A stretch of DNA of 64,000 nt from Aquabacterium humicola (GTDB taxonomy: Bacteria; Pseudomonadota; Gammaproteobacteria; Burkholderiales; Burkholderiaceae_C), in assembly GCF_030167915.1 (NCBI RefSeq), contig NZ_JARGNB010000002.1:1054001-1118000 (forward strand). Direction: 5' to 3'. Both the position numbers and the translations under genes were made by a program. Positions within the stretch are counted from its first letter, which is position 1. Each line of letters begins with the position of its first letter. A model generated the notes under the pieces. It did no database searches. It was not told where the DNA came from and saw only the letters and a program-made list of their open reading frames with translations. Of this stretch, positions 47,205-54,928 are shown in pieces.

Positions 47205-47277
47205 GTTGTCTCCGGCACGCGGTGGTCTCTCGACCGGGCAGTCTAGGCCGGTCGCGGCCGGCGCGCGATGGTCTAAG

Positions 47278-47295
47278 CGCTCAGGCGCCTGAGCG
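47278..47295. promoter_or_regulatory. Perfect 18-bp palindrome between icmF and its neighbour regulator
   Basis: CGCTCAGGCGCCTGAGCG is palindromic over all 18 bases. It sits in the 110-bp divergent gap, 73 bp upstream of the icmF ATG and 19 bp before the ATG of the AraC-type regulator. A symmetric operator that controls both genes is the simplest reading; it could also be a short hairpin in the regulator mRNA. Confidence 0.6.
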
Positions 47296-47314
47296 GTTTT
47301 GCCAGAATCCCCGG

Positions 47315-48334
47315 ATGCCGCCTGCGCCCCAGCACACCGTGTCGATCGCCTTCGTGCGCAGCGCGGTCGGGGCGCTGGACGACGTGCAGCGCCAGGCGGT
47401 GCTGCAGCGCGCGGGCATCGCCGAAGAGCTGCTGGCCAGCGACGCGGCCCGGGTGCCGGCGTCGGCCTTCGCCGCGTTGTGGCTGGCCGTCGGCGAGGCG
47501 CTGGACGACGAGTTCTTCGGCCTCGACGCGCGGCGCATGAAGGTCGGCAGCTTCGCGCTGCTGTGCCATGGGCTGGCGGGCCAGCGCACGGTCGAACGCG
47601 CGCTGAAGCTGGCGTTGCGCGGGCTGGCGCTGTTCCTCGACGACATCGAGGCGACGCTGGCGGTGCAGGGCGGGCAGGCGCGCATCCGCCTGGCCAACCG
47701 GATCGCCGCGCCGGACGCGCGCCGCTTCGCCGACGAAACGCTGCTGGTGATGGTGCACGGCCTCTTGTGCTGGCTGGCCGGCCGGCGCGTGCCGCTGTCG
47801 GGGCTGGACTGGGCGCATCCGCGGCCGGCGCATGCCGACGAGTACCGCCGCATGTTCTCGCCGGTGCTGCGCTTCGAGCAGCCGGCAACGGCCATCAGCT
47901 TCGATGCCCGGGTGCTGCGCGCCGAGCTGTGCATCAGCCCGGCGGCATTGAGCGCCTTCCTGCGCGACGCGCCGCAATCGGTGTTCCTGAAGCAGGTGCA
48001 CCAGGGCGGCTGGGCCGAACGCGTGCGGCGCCAGCTGCGCCGGCGCTTTGCCGCCGACGGCACGGACGGCGCCGAGGGCCCGACGCTGGAAGCCCTGGCG
48101 CAGCAGTTCGGCCTGTCGCCGGCGACCCTGCGGCGGCGCCTGGACGACGAAGGCGCCGGCTGGCAGGCCCTGAAGGACGAGGTGCGGCGCGACCTCGCGA
48201 TCCACCACCTCGCCGACCCGCGCCTGAGCATCGAACAGGTGGCCGCGCAGCTCGGCTTCACCGACGCCAGCTCCTTCCACCGCGCATTCCGCAAGTGGAC
48301 CGGCGCAGCGCCGGGGGCCTATCGCGCCGGCTGA
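47315..48334 (+). CDS. AraC-family transcription regulator
   Basis: A 339-residue regulator. The N-terminal about 200 residues match an Arabinose_bd/OruR-like effector domain ([40 protein letters not shown]). The C-terminal AraC helix-turn-helix pair (about 245-335) has [19 protein letters not shown] and [20 protein letters not shown]. The ATG used is the first that fits the domain; a longer frame crosses the palindrome. Divergent from icmF and so probably its regulator, but the effector is unknown. Confidence 0.87.
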   Translation: MPPAPQHTVSIAFVRSAVGALDDVQRQAVLQRAGIAEELLASDAARVPASAFAALWLAVGEALDDEFFGLDARRMKVGSFALLCHGLAGQRTVERALKLALRGLALFLDDIEATLAVQGGQARIRLANRIAAPDARRFADETLLVMVHGLLCWLAGRRVPLSGLDWAHPRPAHADEYRRMFSPVLRFEQPATAISFDARVLRAELCISPAALSAFLRDAPQSVFLKQVHQGGWAERVRRQLRRRFAADGTDGAEGPTLEALAQQFGLSPATLRRRLDDEGAGWQALKDEVRRDLAIHHLADPRLSIEQVAAQLGFTDASSFHRAFRKWTGAAPGAYRAG

Positions 48335-48410
48335 GCGCGCATCGCGCTTGACCCTGCCCGGCGCGTCGTTGCTGTGATGCGCGCGCGCCTTGCCTAGACT
48401 TCGCTTCGAG

Positions 48411-48980
48411 ATGAACAAGGCCTTCACCCGCGAACCCGACGGCGACCTCGACGACGACGAGGACGGCGCCGGCTCGGCCCCGCTGCCCGCCGGCGGCAAG
48501 AACTACATCACCCCGCAGGGCTACCAGCGCCTGCGCGCGGAGCTGCTCGGGCTGATCGACGTCGAGCGGCCGAAGATGGTCGAGGTGGTGCACTGGGCGG
48601 CGAGCAACGGCGACCGCTCGGAGAACGGCGACTACCTCTACGGCAAGAAGCGCCTGCGCGAGATCGATCGCCGCATCCGCTTCCTGACCAAGCGCCTGGA
48701 CATCGCCGAGGTGGCCGACCCGTCGCTGCACCATGGCAGTGACCAGGTGTTCTTCGGCGCGACGGTGACCTATGCGAACCACAAGGGCGAGGAACGCACG
48801 ATCACCATCAAGGGCATCGACGAGGCCGACAACCTGCAGGGCCAGGTCAGCTGGGTGGCGCCGATCGCGCGGGCGCTGCTGAAGGCGCGCATCGGCGACG
48901 AGGTGCGCCTGCAGACGCCGGGCGGGCCCGAGACGCTGGAGGTCCTGGAAGTGCAGTACCCGGCGCCTGGCGAAGCCTGA
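48411..48980 (+). CDS. greB: Transcription elongation factor GreB
   Basis: Rescues backtracked RNA polymerase by stimulating cleavage of the 3' RNA end. The 189-residue protein has an acidic N-terminal extension (DGDLDDDEDGAG) followed by the Gre coiled coil (KNYITPQGYQRLRAEL). The conserved tip acidic residues are near GDRSENGDYLYGKKRLREID, and the C-terminal FKBP-like domain starts about VFFGATVTYANH. VTYANHKGEERTITIKG and the basic patch fit GreB rather than GreA. The small hairpin GGCGCT-CA-AGCGCC follows directly after the stop (48984-48997). Confidence 0.92.
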   Translation: MNKAFTREPDGDLDDDEDGAGSAPLPAGGKNYITPQGYQRLRAELLGLIDVERPKMVEVVHWAASNGDRSENGDYLYGKKRLREIDRRIRFLTKRLDIAEVADPSLHHGSDQVFFGATVTYANHKGEERTITIKGIDEADNLQGQVSWVAPIARALLKARIGDEVRLQTPGGPETLEVLEVQYPAPGEA

Positions 48981-49238
48981 GCCGGCGCTCAAGCGCCCGG
49001 GCCGCCACGCCATGGAAGTCGTCGCCAGAAGGACACAGGGCGAGCCGCGCTGCTGCGCTGCCCGCCCTGCCGTCCGGCGCGTCGCGATGCGTGTCGCGCG
49101 GCCTTGTTCCCTGAGCCGATGCCGTCTTGTGACGGTGTGGCGTCACTGTAGGCAGTGCAGGGACCCGCCGGGCTCGGCGGAAGTCACAAGCACCCTGTGA
49201 CATATTCCCATCTGCCGCCGGTCGCGCCGCCATAATCC
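48981..49238. promoter_or_regulatory. Intergenic control region upstream of the Crp-like gene
   Basis: No gene seen in these 258 bp. Two perfect inverted repeats are present: GTGACG-N6-CGTCAC at 49129-49146, and GTCACA-N7-TGTGAC at 49183-49201. Both contain the TGTGA-type pentamer recognised by Crp-like proteins, though the spacing and, in the second, the orientation differ from the usual TGTGA-N6-TCACA. The right part GTGACATATTC (49197-49207) recurs at 57765-57775. They are likely sites of the adjacent Crp-like protein (autoregulation), by inference. Confidence 0.55.
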
Positions 49239-49904
49239 ATGCCAATGATGGAGCTTCCCGACAACGAAGACGACAGGCTGCCGCACGGCCTGCTGGCAGC
49301 GATCTCCCGGCACGGCGGCACACGCAACTTCGCAGCCAATACCGTGCTGATCCACGAAGGCGACGTCAGCGACTCGATCTTCATCGTGCTCAGCGGTCGC
49401 GTGAAGGCCTACTCGGCCGGCCCGCAGGGGCGCGAGATCGTGCTCGAGGAGTTCGGACCCGGCCACTATGTCGGCGAGCTCGCGCTCGACGGCGACAAGC
49501 GCTCGGTGTCGATCAAGACGCTGGAGGCGACCACCTGCTGCGTCGTGCAGCGCGACGGGCTCGACGCCTTCCTGCTCGAGCATCCGGAGTTCGCCGGCCA
49601 CCTGACGCGCAAGCTGATCCGCATGGTGCGGCGCCTCACCGAGCAGGTGAAGAGCCTGGCGCTGCAGGACGTCTACGGCCGCGTCACGCGCGTGCTGATG
49701 GAACTGTCCGATCCGGTCGACGACCATCCCGAGCAGCGCCTGGTGCGCCAGCGCCTGACGCAGCAGGACATCGCCGACCGCGTCGGCTCGTCGCGCGAGA
49801 TGGTGCATCGGGTGATGAAGGAGCTGGCGATCGGCGAGTACGTCGTGACCGACGAGAACAGCAAGCTGCTCGTCATCCGCAAGAAGCTGCCCCACGCCTG
49901 GTGA
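49239..49904 (+). CDS. Crp/Fnr-family transcription regulator
   Basis: A 221-residue dimeric regulator. The cNMP-binding beta-barrel (about 20-135) has NTVLIHEGDVSDSIFIVLSG and the phosphate-binding-cassette-like VGELALDGDKRSVSIK, which keeps the Glu and Arg-Ser that contact cAMP in E. coli Crp. No Cys cluster of Fnr type is present. The C-terminal helix-turn-helix is RLTQQDIADRVGSSREMVHR, with the Arg-Glu-...-Arg triplet that in Crp reads TGTGA half-sites. The start could also be the Met three residues later. The downstream gene, 35 bp away, is a nucleotide cyclase, so a cAMP-type ligand is likely. Confidence 0.9.
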   Translation: MPMMELPDNEDDRLPHGLLAAISRHGGTRNFAANTVLIHEGDVSDSIFIVLSGRVKAYSAGPQGREIVLEEFGPGHYVGELALDGDKRSVSIKTLEATTCCVVQRDGLDAFLLEHPEFAGHLTRKLIRMVRRLTEQVKSLALQDVYGRVTRVLMELSDPVDDHPEQRLVRQRLTQQDIADRVGSSREMVHRVMKELAIGEYVVTDENSKLLVIRKKLPHAW

Positions 49905-49939
49905 CGAGCATGGCGCGCCACGACCGCGGGAGTCGCTGA

Positions 49940-52900
49940 ATGCAGTGCCTGCGCTGTCGCGCCGATGTGCCTGCGGACGCGCGGTTCTGCCCGTCCTGCG
50001 GCGCGCCGCAATTGCGCAGCTGCGGCCATTGCGGCACCGGCAACCAGGCCGGCGACCGCTTCTGCAAGGGTTGCGGCAAGCCGCTGGCCGGCGTCGCGCC
50101 GATGCCGGGCGCGGGCCCGAAGGGCGAGGCCGAGCGCCGCAACCTGACCGTGATGTTCTGCGACGTCGTCGGCTCCGTCGCGCTGTCGACGACGCTCGAC
50201 GCCGAGGACCTGCGCGACCTGATGCGCGCCTACCAGCAGGTGTGCGCGGCCGCGATCGCGCACTTCGACGGCCACGTCGCGCAGGTGCTGGGCGACGGCG
50301 TGCTGGCCTACTTCGGTTATCCCACCGCCCACGAGGACGATGCGCGCCGCGCCGTGCTCGCCGCGCTGGACACGCTGGACGGGCTGGCGCCGCTGGCTGC
50401 GAAATGGCTGCGCGAGCGCGGCGTGACGCTGCGGGTGCGCATCGGCGTGCACAGCGGGCAGACCGTGGTCGGCGAGATGGGCGCCGCCGGCGCCAGCCAG
50501 ACGCTGGCCACCGGCGAGACGCCGAACATCGCCGCGCGCATCCAGGGCCTGGCGGAGCCGGACAGCATCGTCATCAGCGGCGCGACGCAAGGGCTGGTGC
50601 GCGGTTATTTCCGGCTCGAGCCGCTGCTCGAGCGCACCGTCAGCGGCATCGAGCAGCCGTTGTCGCTGTTCCGGGTGATCGGCAAGACCGGTGCGCTGTC
50701 GCGCCTGGCCGCGCTGGGCGACGAGGGTCTGCTGCCCTTCGTCGGCCGCGAGCGGCTGGTCGAGCCGCTGCAGCAGCGCTGGGCCGACGCGCAGCACGGC
50801 CGTGGCGGCTGTGTGCTGGTGCAGGGCGATCCCGGCATGGGCAAGTCGCGGCTGCTGCGCACGCTGCGCGATCGGCTGGCGCTGGTGCCGCCGGCGGTGA
50901 TCGAGGTGCAGTGTTCGCCCTACCAGCAGAACAGCGCCTTCGCGCCGGTCATCGAGTGGCTGGAGAACGAGTTCGGCATGCACCGCGAGCAGACGCCGGC
51001 CGAGCGCAGCGCGCTGCTGGCCGCCGCGCTGCCGGCGCTGCACAGCGACGACCCCGCCGAGACGCTGACCTTGCTGGCCGACCTGATGTCCGTCGACCGG
51101 CCCGCCGGCCACGCCGAGCTGTCGATGACGCCGCAGCGACAGCGCCGCCGCACGATCGAGCTCCTGGCCACGCTGCTGGTCGAGCGCGCGCGGCGCCAGC
51201 CGCTGCTGATGGTGATCGAGGACCTGCACTGGGTCGACCCGTCGACGCTGGAACTGCTGGACGAGCTGGTCGGGCGCGCCGCCGATGCGCCGCTGATGAT
51301 CGTGATGACCCACCGGCCCGAGTTCCTGCCCGCGTGGGCCCAGCAGCGGGGCGTGCATCGCGTCGTGCTCGGCGCGGTCGACGCCGATGCCGCCGCGGCC
51401 ATCGTCGCCAACGTCAACGGCGGCCAGCCGCTGCCCGCCGGCGTGATGCGCGCAGTGCTGGCGCGCGCCGAAGGCAATCCGCTGTACCTGGAGGAGATCA
51501 CCCGCGTGGTGATCGACACCGGCGCGGCGTTCCAGGCGTCGGCACAAAGCGAGCCGATGATTCCGGCGACGGTGCAGGAATCGCTGGCCGCGCGCATCGA
51601 CCGGCTGGGTCCGGCGAAACCGGTCGCGCAGCTGGCGGCCGCGCTCGGCCGCCAGTTCAGCTTCGAGCTGCTGCGCGCGATGTCCGAGCTGCCGCCGGAC
51701 GGCCTGCAGGACGTGCTGGGCCACCTGGTGCACGAGAACCTGCTGGTGCAGGACGGCACGCCGCCCGAGGCCGCCTACAGCTTCAAGCACGCGCTGCTGC
51801 AGGATGCGGCCTACCAGTCGCTGCTGCGCTCGCGCCGGCGCGAGATCCACGCCACCATCGCACGCACGCTGGTCGAGCGCTTCCCGCAGACCTGCGAGGC
51901 GCAGCCCGAGCTCGCGGCGCGCCACTACACCGAAGCCGGCATGGACGACGAGGCCATCGCGCTGTGGCGCAAGACCGGCGAGCGGGCGCTGGCGCGCTCG
52001 GCGCAGGTCGAGGCCGCGGTGCACTTCCGCCAGGCGCTGGCGCTGGTGCGCAAGCGCCCGCCCGGCCCCGCACGCGTGCAGGACGAACTGGCGCTGCTGA
52101 TGACGCTGGGGCCGCTGCAGATGGCCACCTGCGGTTATGCCGATCCGAGCGTTGCGCGCACCTACCGCGAGGCGCGCGAGATCTGCGATGAGCTCGGCGA
52201 TGCGCCGCAGATCGTGCCGGTGCTGTTCGGGCTGTGGGCCTTCCACGTCGTGCGCGGCGACCTGCGCGCCGCGCTGGAGCTGGCCGACCAGTTGCTGCGC
52301 CTGGTGCAGGGCAGCGGCGACTCGGGGCTGCTGCTCGAGGCCCACGTGGTGCGCGGCGTCACGCAGTACTTCCTCGGCGAGTTCCCGGCCGCGCGCGACA
52401 CGCTGCGCGCCGGCATCCACCTCTACCGGCCCGACGAGCACCGCGGCCACGCGCAGGTCTTCGGTCAGGAGCCGGGCATGGCGCTGCATGTCTACCTCGC
52501 GAAGACGCTGGCCGTGATGGGCGATGCCGACGGCGCGGCGGCGCATGCGCGCGAGGCGGCGGCGATCGCCGAGGCCACCGCGCATGCGCACACCTCGTGC
52601 TTCTGCATGACCTACCAGATGGTCGTGCACCTGCTCGCCGGCGAAGCGGCGCCGCTGGCCGAGCTGGCCCGGCGCTGCGGCGCGTTGGCGCACGAGCAGG
52701 GTTTCCCGATCTGGGAAGCGGCCAGCGAGCTGATGGGCGGCTGGGCCGCCATCGCCGGGGGCGACGCCGAGTGCGACGGCCTGGCGCGCATGCGCGAGGG
52801 CATCGCCCGGTGGCGCGCGACCGGCACCACGCTGTATGCGCCGTACTGGGCCGGGCTGCTGGCCGAGGCGCTGGCCGCGCACGGCGAGACCGAGGCCGCG

Positions 52901-53146
52901 CTGTCGCTGGTCGATGGCGCCGTGCAGCAGCAGGCGCAGGGCGAGGAGCGCCTGGCACTGGCCGAGCTGCTGCGGCTGCGGGCCGAGATACGGTTGAAGC
53001 GCGAAGGTGCGGCGGCGGAGGCCGCATCGCGGGCGGACCTGTTGCGGGCGATCGAGCTGGCGCAGGCGCAGAGCGCCGGCCTGTGGGCCGGGCGGGCCGC
53101 GGCCAGCCTGCAGCGGCTCGACAAGGCGTCGCTGCCCGCGGCCTGA
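49940..53146 (+). CDS. Zinc-ribbon nucleotide cyclase - AAA ATPase - TPR protein (paralogue 2)
   Basis: A 1068-residue protein. Two zinc ribbons open it, with Cys at 3, 6, 17, 20 and 28, 31, 42, 45. The class III cyclase domain (about 65-230) has FCDVVGSVALS, the second metal Asp in VLGDGVLAYFG and the complete ETPNIAARIQG (Asn and Arg kept). An ATPase follows with Walker A GDPGMGKSRLL near residue 296 and Walker B MVIEDLHWVDPS. The TPR-like C-terminus reaches to 1068. It lies between the Crp-like gene and two FAD oxidoreductase genes on the same strand. Compared with the paralogue at 29814-33146, its cyclase residues are intact. Confidence 0.9.
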   Translation: MQCLRCRADVPADARFCPSCGAPQLRSCGHCGTGNQAGDRFCKGCGKPLAGVAPMPGAGPKGEAERRNLTVMFCDVVGSVALSTTLDAEDLRDLMRAYQQVCAAAIAHFDGHVAQVLGDGVLAYFGYPTAHEDDARRAVLAALDTLDGLAPLAAKWLRERGVTLRVRIGVHSGQTVVGEMGAAGASQTLATGETPNIAARIQGLAEPDSIVISGATQGLVRGYFRLEPLLERTVSGIEQPLSLFRVIGKTGALSRLAALGDEGLLPFVGRERLVEPLQQRWADAQHGRGGCVLVQGDPGMGKSRLLRTLRDRLALVPPAVIEVQCSPYQQNSAFAPVIEWLENEFGMHREQTPAERSALLAAALPALHSDDPAETLTLLADLMSVDRPAGHAELSMTPQRQRRRTIELLATLLVERARRQPLLMVIEDLHWVDPSTLELLDELVGRAADAPLMIVMTHRPEFLPAWAQQRGVHRVVLGAVDADAAAAIVANVNGGQPLPAGVMRAVLARAEGNPLYLEEITRVVIDTGAAFQASAQSEPMIPATVQESLAARIDRLGPAKPVAQLAAALGRQFSFELLRAMSELPPDGLQDVLGHLVHENLLVQDGTPPEAAYSFKHALLQDAAYQSLLRSRRREIHATIARTLVERFPQTCEAQPELAARHYTEAGMDDEAIALWRKTGERALARSAQVEAAVHFRQALALVRKRPPGPARVQDELALLMTLGPLQMATCGYADPSVARTYREAREICDELGDAPQIVPVLFGLWAFHVVRGDLRAALELADQLLRLVQGSGDSGLLLEAHVVRGVTQYFLGEFPAARDTLRAGIHLYRPDEHRGHAQVFGQEPGMALHVYLAKTLAVMGDADGAAAHAREAAAIAEATAHAHTSCFCMTYQMVVHLLAGEAAPLAELARRCGALAHEQGFPIWEAASELMGGWAAIAGGDAECDGLARMREGIARWRATGTTLYAPYWAGLLAEALAAHGETEAALSLVDGAVQQQAQGEERLALAELLRLRAEIRLKREGAAAEAASRADLLRAIELAQAQSAGLWAGRAAASLQRLDKASLPAA

Positions 53147-53210
53147 ACCGGAGACCAACCGGTCCCGATCACGGGGCCATCTGCGCGAGGGCGCGCGAGG
53201 GAGTCGGACG

Positions 53211-54905
53211 ATGGGCGATCGTGTGGTGATCCTGGGCGGCGGTGTGGCCGGCATGTCGGCGGCACACGAGCTCGTCGAGCGCGGCTTCGTCGTGCAGGTG
53301 TTCGAGAAGCGCCGCATCGCCGGCGGCAAGGCGCGCAGCGTGCCGGTGCCGGGCTCGGGCACCGAGGGCCGGCGCGACCTGCCGGGGGAACACGGCTTCC
53401 GCTTCTTCCCGCGCTTCTACCGCCACCTGCCGGACACGATGCGGCGCATCCCGTACGGCGACAACCGGCACGGTGTCGAGGACAACCTGGTCGAGACCAC
53501 GCGGCTGGAGTACCCGTTGGTGGGGCAGGCGCCGATCGTCGCGGTCGACCGCTTCCCGCGCAGCCTCGCCGACTGGAAGCTGGTCTTCAAGGACATGACC
53601 GGCGACTACGGCTTTCAGCCCGGCGAGCAGGAGTTCTTCGCCGAACGCATCTGGCAGATCATCACCAGCTGCGAGGACCGCCGCGTCGACGAGTACGAGC
53701 GCCTGGGCTGGTGGGAGTTCGTCGGCGCGGCGACGCGCTCGCCGGCCTACCAGAAATTTCTCGCCGGCGGGCTGACGCGTTCGCTGAACGCCGCGAAGGC
53801 GCAGCTGGCCAGCACGCGCACCATCGGCGACGTGCTGGTGCAGTTGCTGTTCGACATCCTGACGCCGGGCACCAGCTCGGACCGGCTGCTGAACGGGCCG
53901 ACCAACGACGTGTGGATCGACCCCTGGCTGGCCTACCTGCGCGAGCAGGGCGTGGACTACCAGTTCGGCGCGCACTTCGAGCGCCTGAACGTCGCCGACG
54001 GCCGCATCGCCAGCGCGACGGTGACGCAGGACGGCCGCACCTTCGACGTGCAGGCCGACCACTACCTGTGCTGCGTGCCGCTCGAAGTCATGGCGCGGCA
54101 CATCACGCCGGAACTGCTGGCCGCCGACTCGACGCTGCAGGGCATCGTCGACATCCGCCGCAACGTGCAGTGGATGAACGGCATCCAGTTCTACCTGAAG
54201 CAGGATGTGCCGATCGTGCACGGCCACGCGCTGTACGTCGACAGCGCCTGGGCGCTGACCTCGGTGTCGCAGGCGCAGTTCTGGCCGCGCTTCGACTTCG
54301 CGCGCGCCGGCGACGGCACGGTGCGGGGCATCCTGTCGGTCGACATCTCCGAGTGGGAAGTCGCCGGCTCCGAAGCGCACACCGGCGGCCGCACCGCGAA
54401 GCAGTGCACGCACGAGGAGATCGCCGCCGAGACCTGGTACCAGCTGAAGCAGTCGCTGAACCGGCCCGGCGCCGAGCTGCTGACGGACGACATGCTGCAC
54501 TCGTGGTTCCTCGACCCGGACATCATTCCGCGCCTCGATCCGGCCGACCCCGCGGGACGTTCGCGCGAGCGCGACTCCGAGCCGCTGCTGGTCAACTACA
54601 TCAACAGCTGGGACAAGCGGCCCGATGCCTACACCCGCATCCCGAACCTGTTCCTGGCGGCCGACTACGTGCGCACCTACACCGACCTGGCGACGATGGA
54701 AGGGGCCAACGAGGCGGCGCGCCGCGCGGTGAATTCGATCATCGACGCCAGCGGCAGCTCGGCGCCGCTGTGCCAGCTGTGGAAGCTGCACGAGCCGGAG
54801 CTCTTCGCGCCCTGGCGTGCGAACGACCAGACGCGCTACGACGCCGGCATGCCGTGGGACGGCGAGCTCGACCTCGGCAAGCGCCTGGCGCGTTTGTTCG
54901 GCTGA
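53211..54905 (+). CDS. FAD-dependent oxidoreductase, carotenoid/squalene desaturase-like (tandem copy 1)
   Basis: A 564-residue flavoprotein with the N-terminal dinucleotide-binding motif VVILGGGVAGMSAAHELV and the FAD-contact segment EHGFRFFPRFYRHLPDTMRR, typical of phytoene desaturase/hydroxysqualene dehydroxylase-like proteins. The C-terminal flavin contact is FLAADYVRTYTDLATMEGAN near residue 500. There is no signal peptide. It starts 64 bp after the cyclase and ends 23 bp before a second, different FAD protein; the pair may work on one substrate. The substrate is unknown. No carotenoid or hopanoid genes are in the window. Confidence 0.85.
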   Translation: MGDRVVILGGGVAGMSAAHELVERGFVVQVFEKRRIAGGKARSVPVPGSGTEGRRDLPGEHGFRFFPRFYRHLPDTMRRIPYGDNRHGVEDNLVETTRLEYPLVGQAPIVAVDRFPRSLADWKLVFKDMTGDYGFQPGEQEFFAERIWQIITSCEDRRVDEYERLGWWEFVGAATRSPAYQKFLAGGLTRSLNAAKAQLASTRTIGDVLVQLLFDILTPGTSSDRLLNGPTNDVWIDPWLAYLREQGVDYQFGAHFERLNVADGRIASATVTQDGRTFDVQADHYLCCVPLEVMARHITPELLAADSTLQGIVDIRRNVQWMNGIQFYLKQDVPIVHGHALYVDSAWALTSVSQAQFWPRFDFARAGDGTVRGILSVDISEWEVAGSEAHTGGRTAKQCTHEEIAAETWYQLKQSLNRPGAELLTDDMLHSWFLDPDIIPRLDPADPAGRSRERDSEPLLVNYINSWDKRPDAYTRIPNLFLAADYVRTYTDLATMEGANEAARRAVNSIIDASGSSAPLCQLWKLHEPELFAPWRANDQTRYDAGMPWDGELDLGKRLARLFG

Positions 54906-54928
54906 CGTCCAAAAGGAGCGGCAGGTCG

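Noticed and set aside
49183-49201. GTCACA-N7-TGTGAC as a canonical Crp site.
   Set aside because: The half-sites point outward and spacing is seven rather than the usual TGTGA-N6-TCACA. I report it only as a candidate of unusual form.
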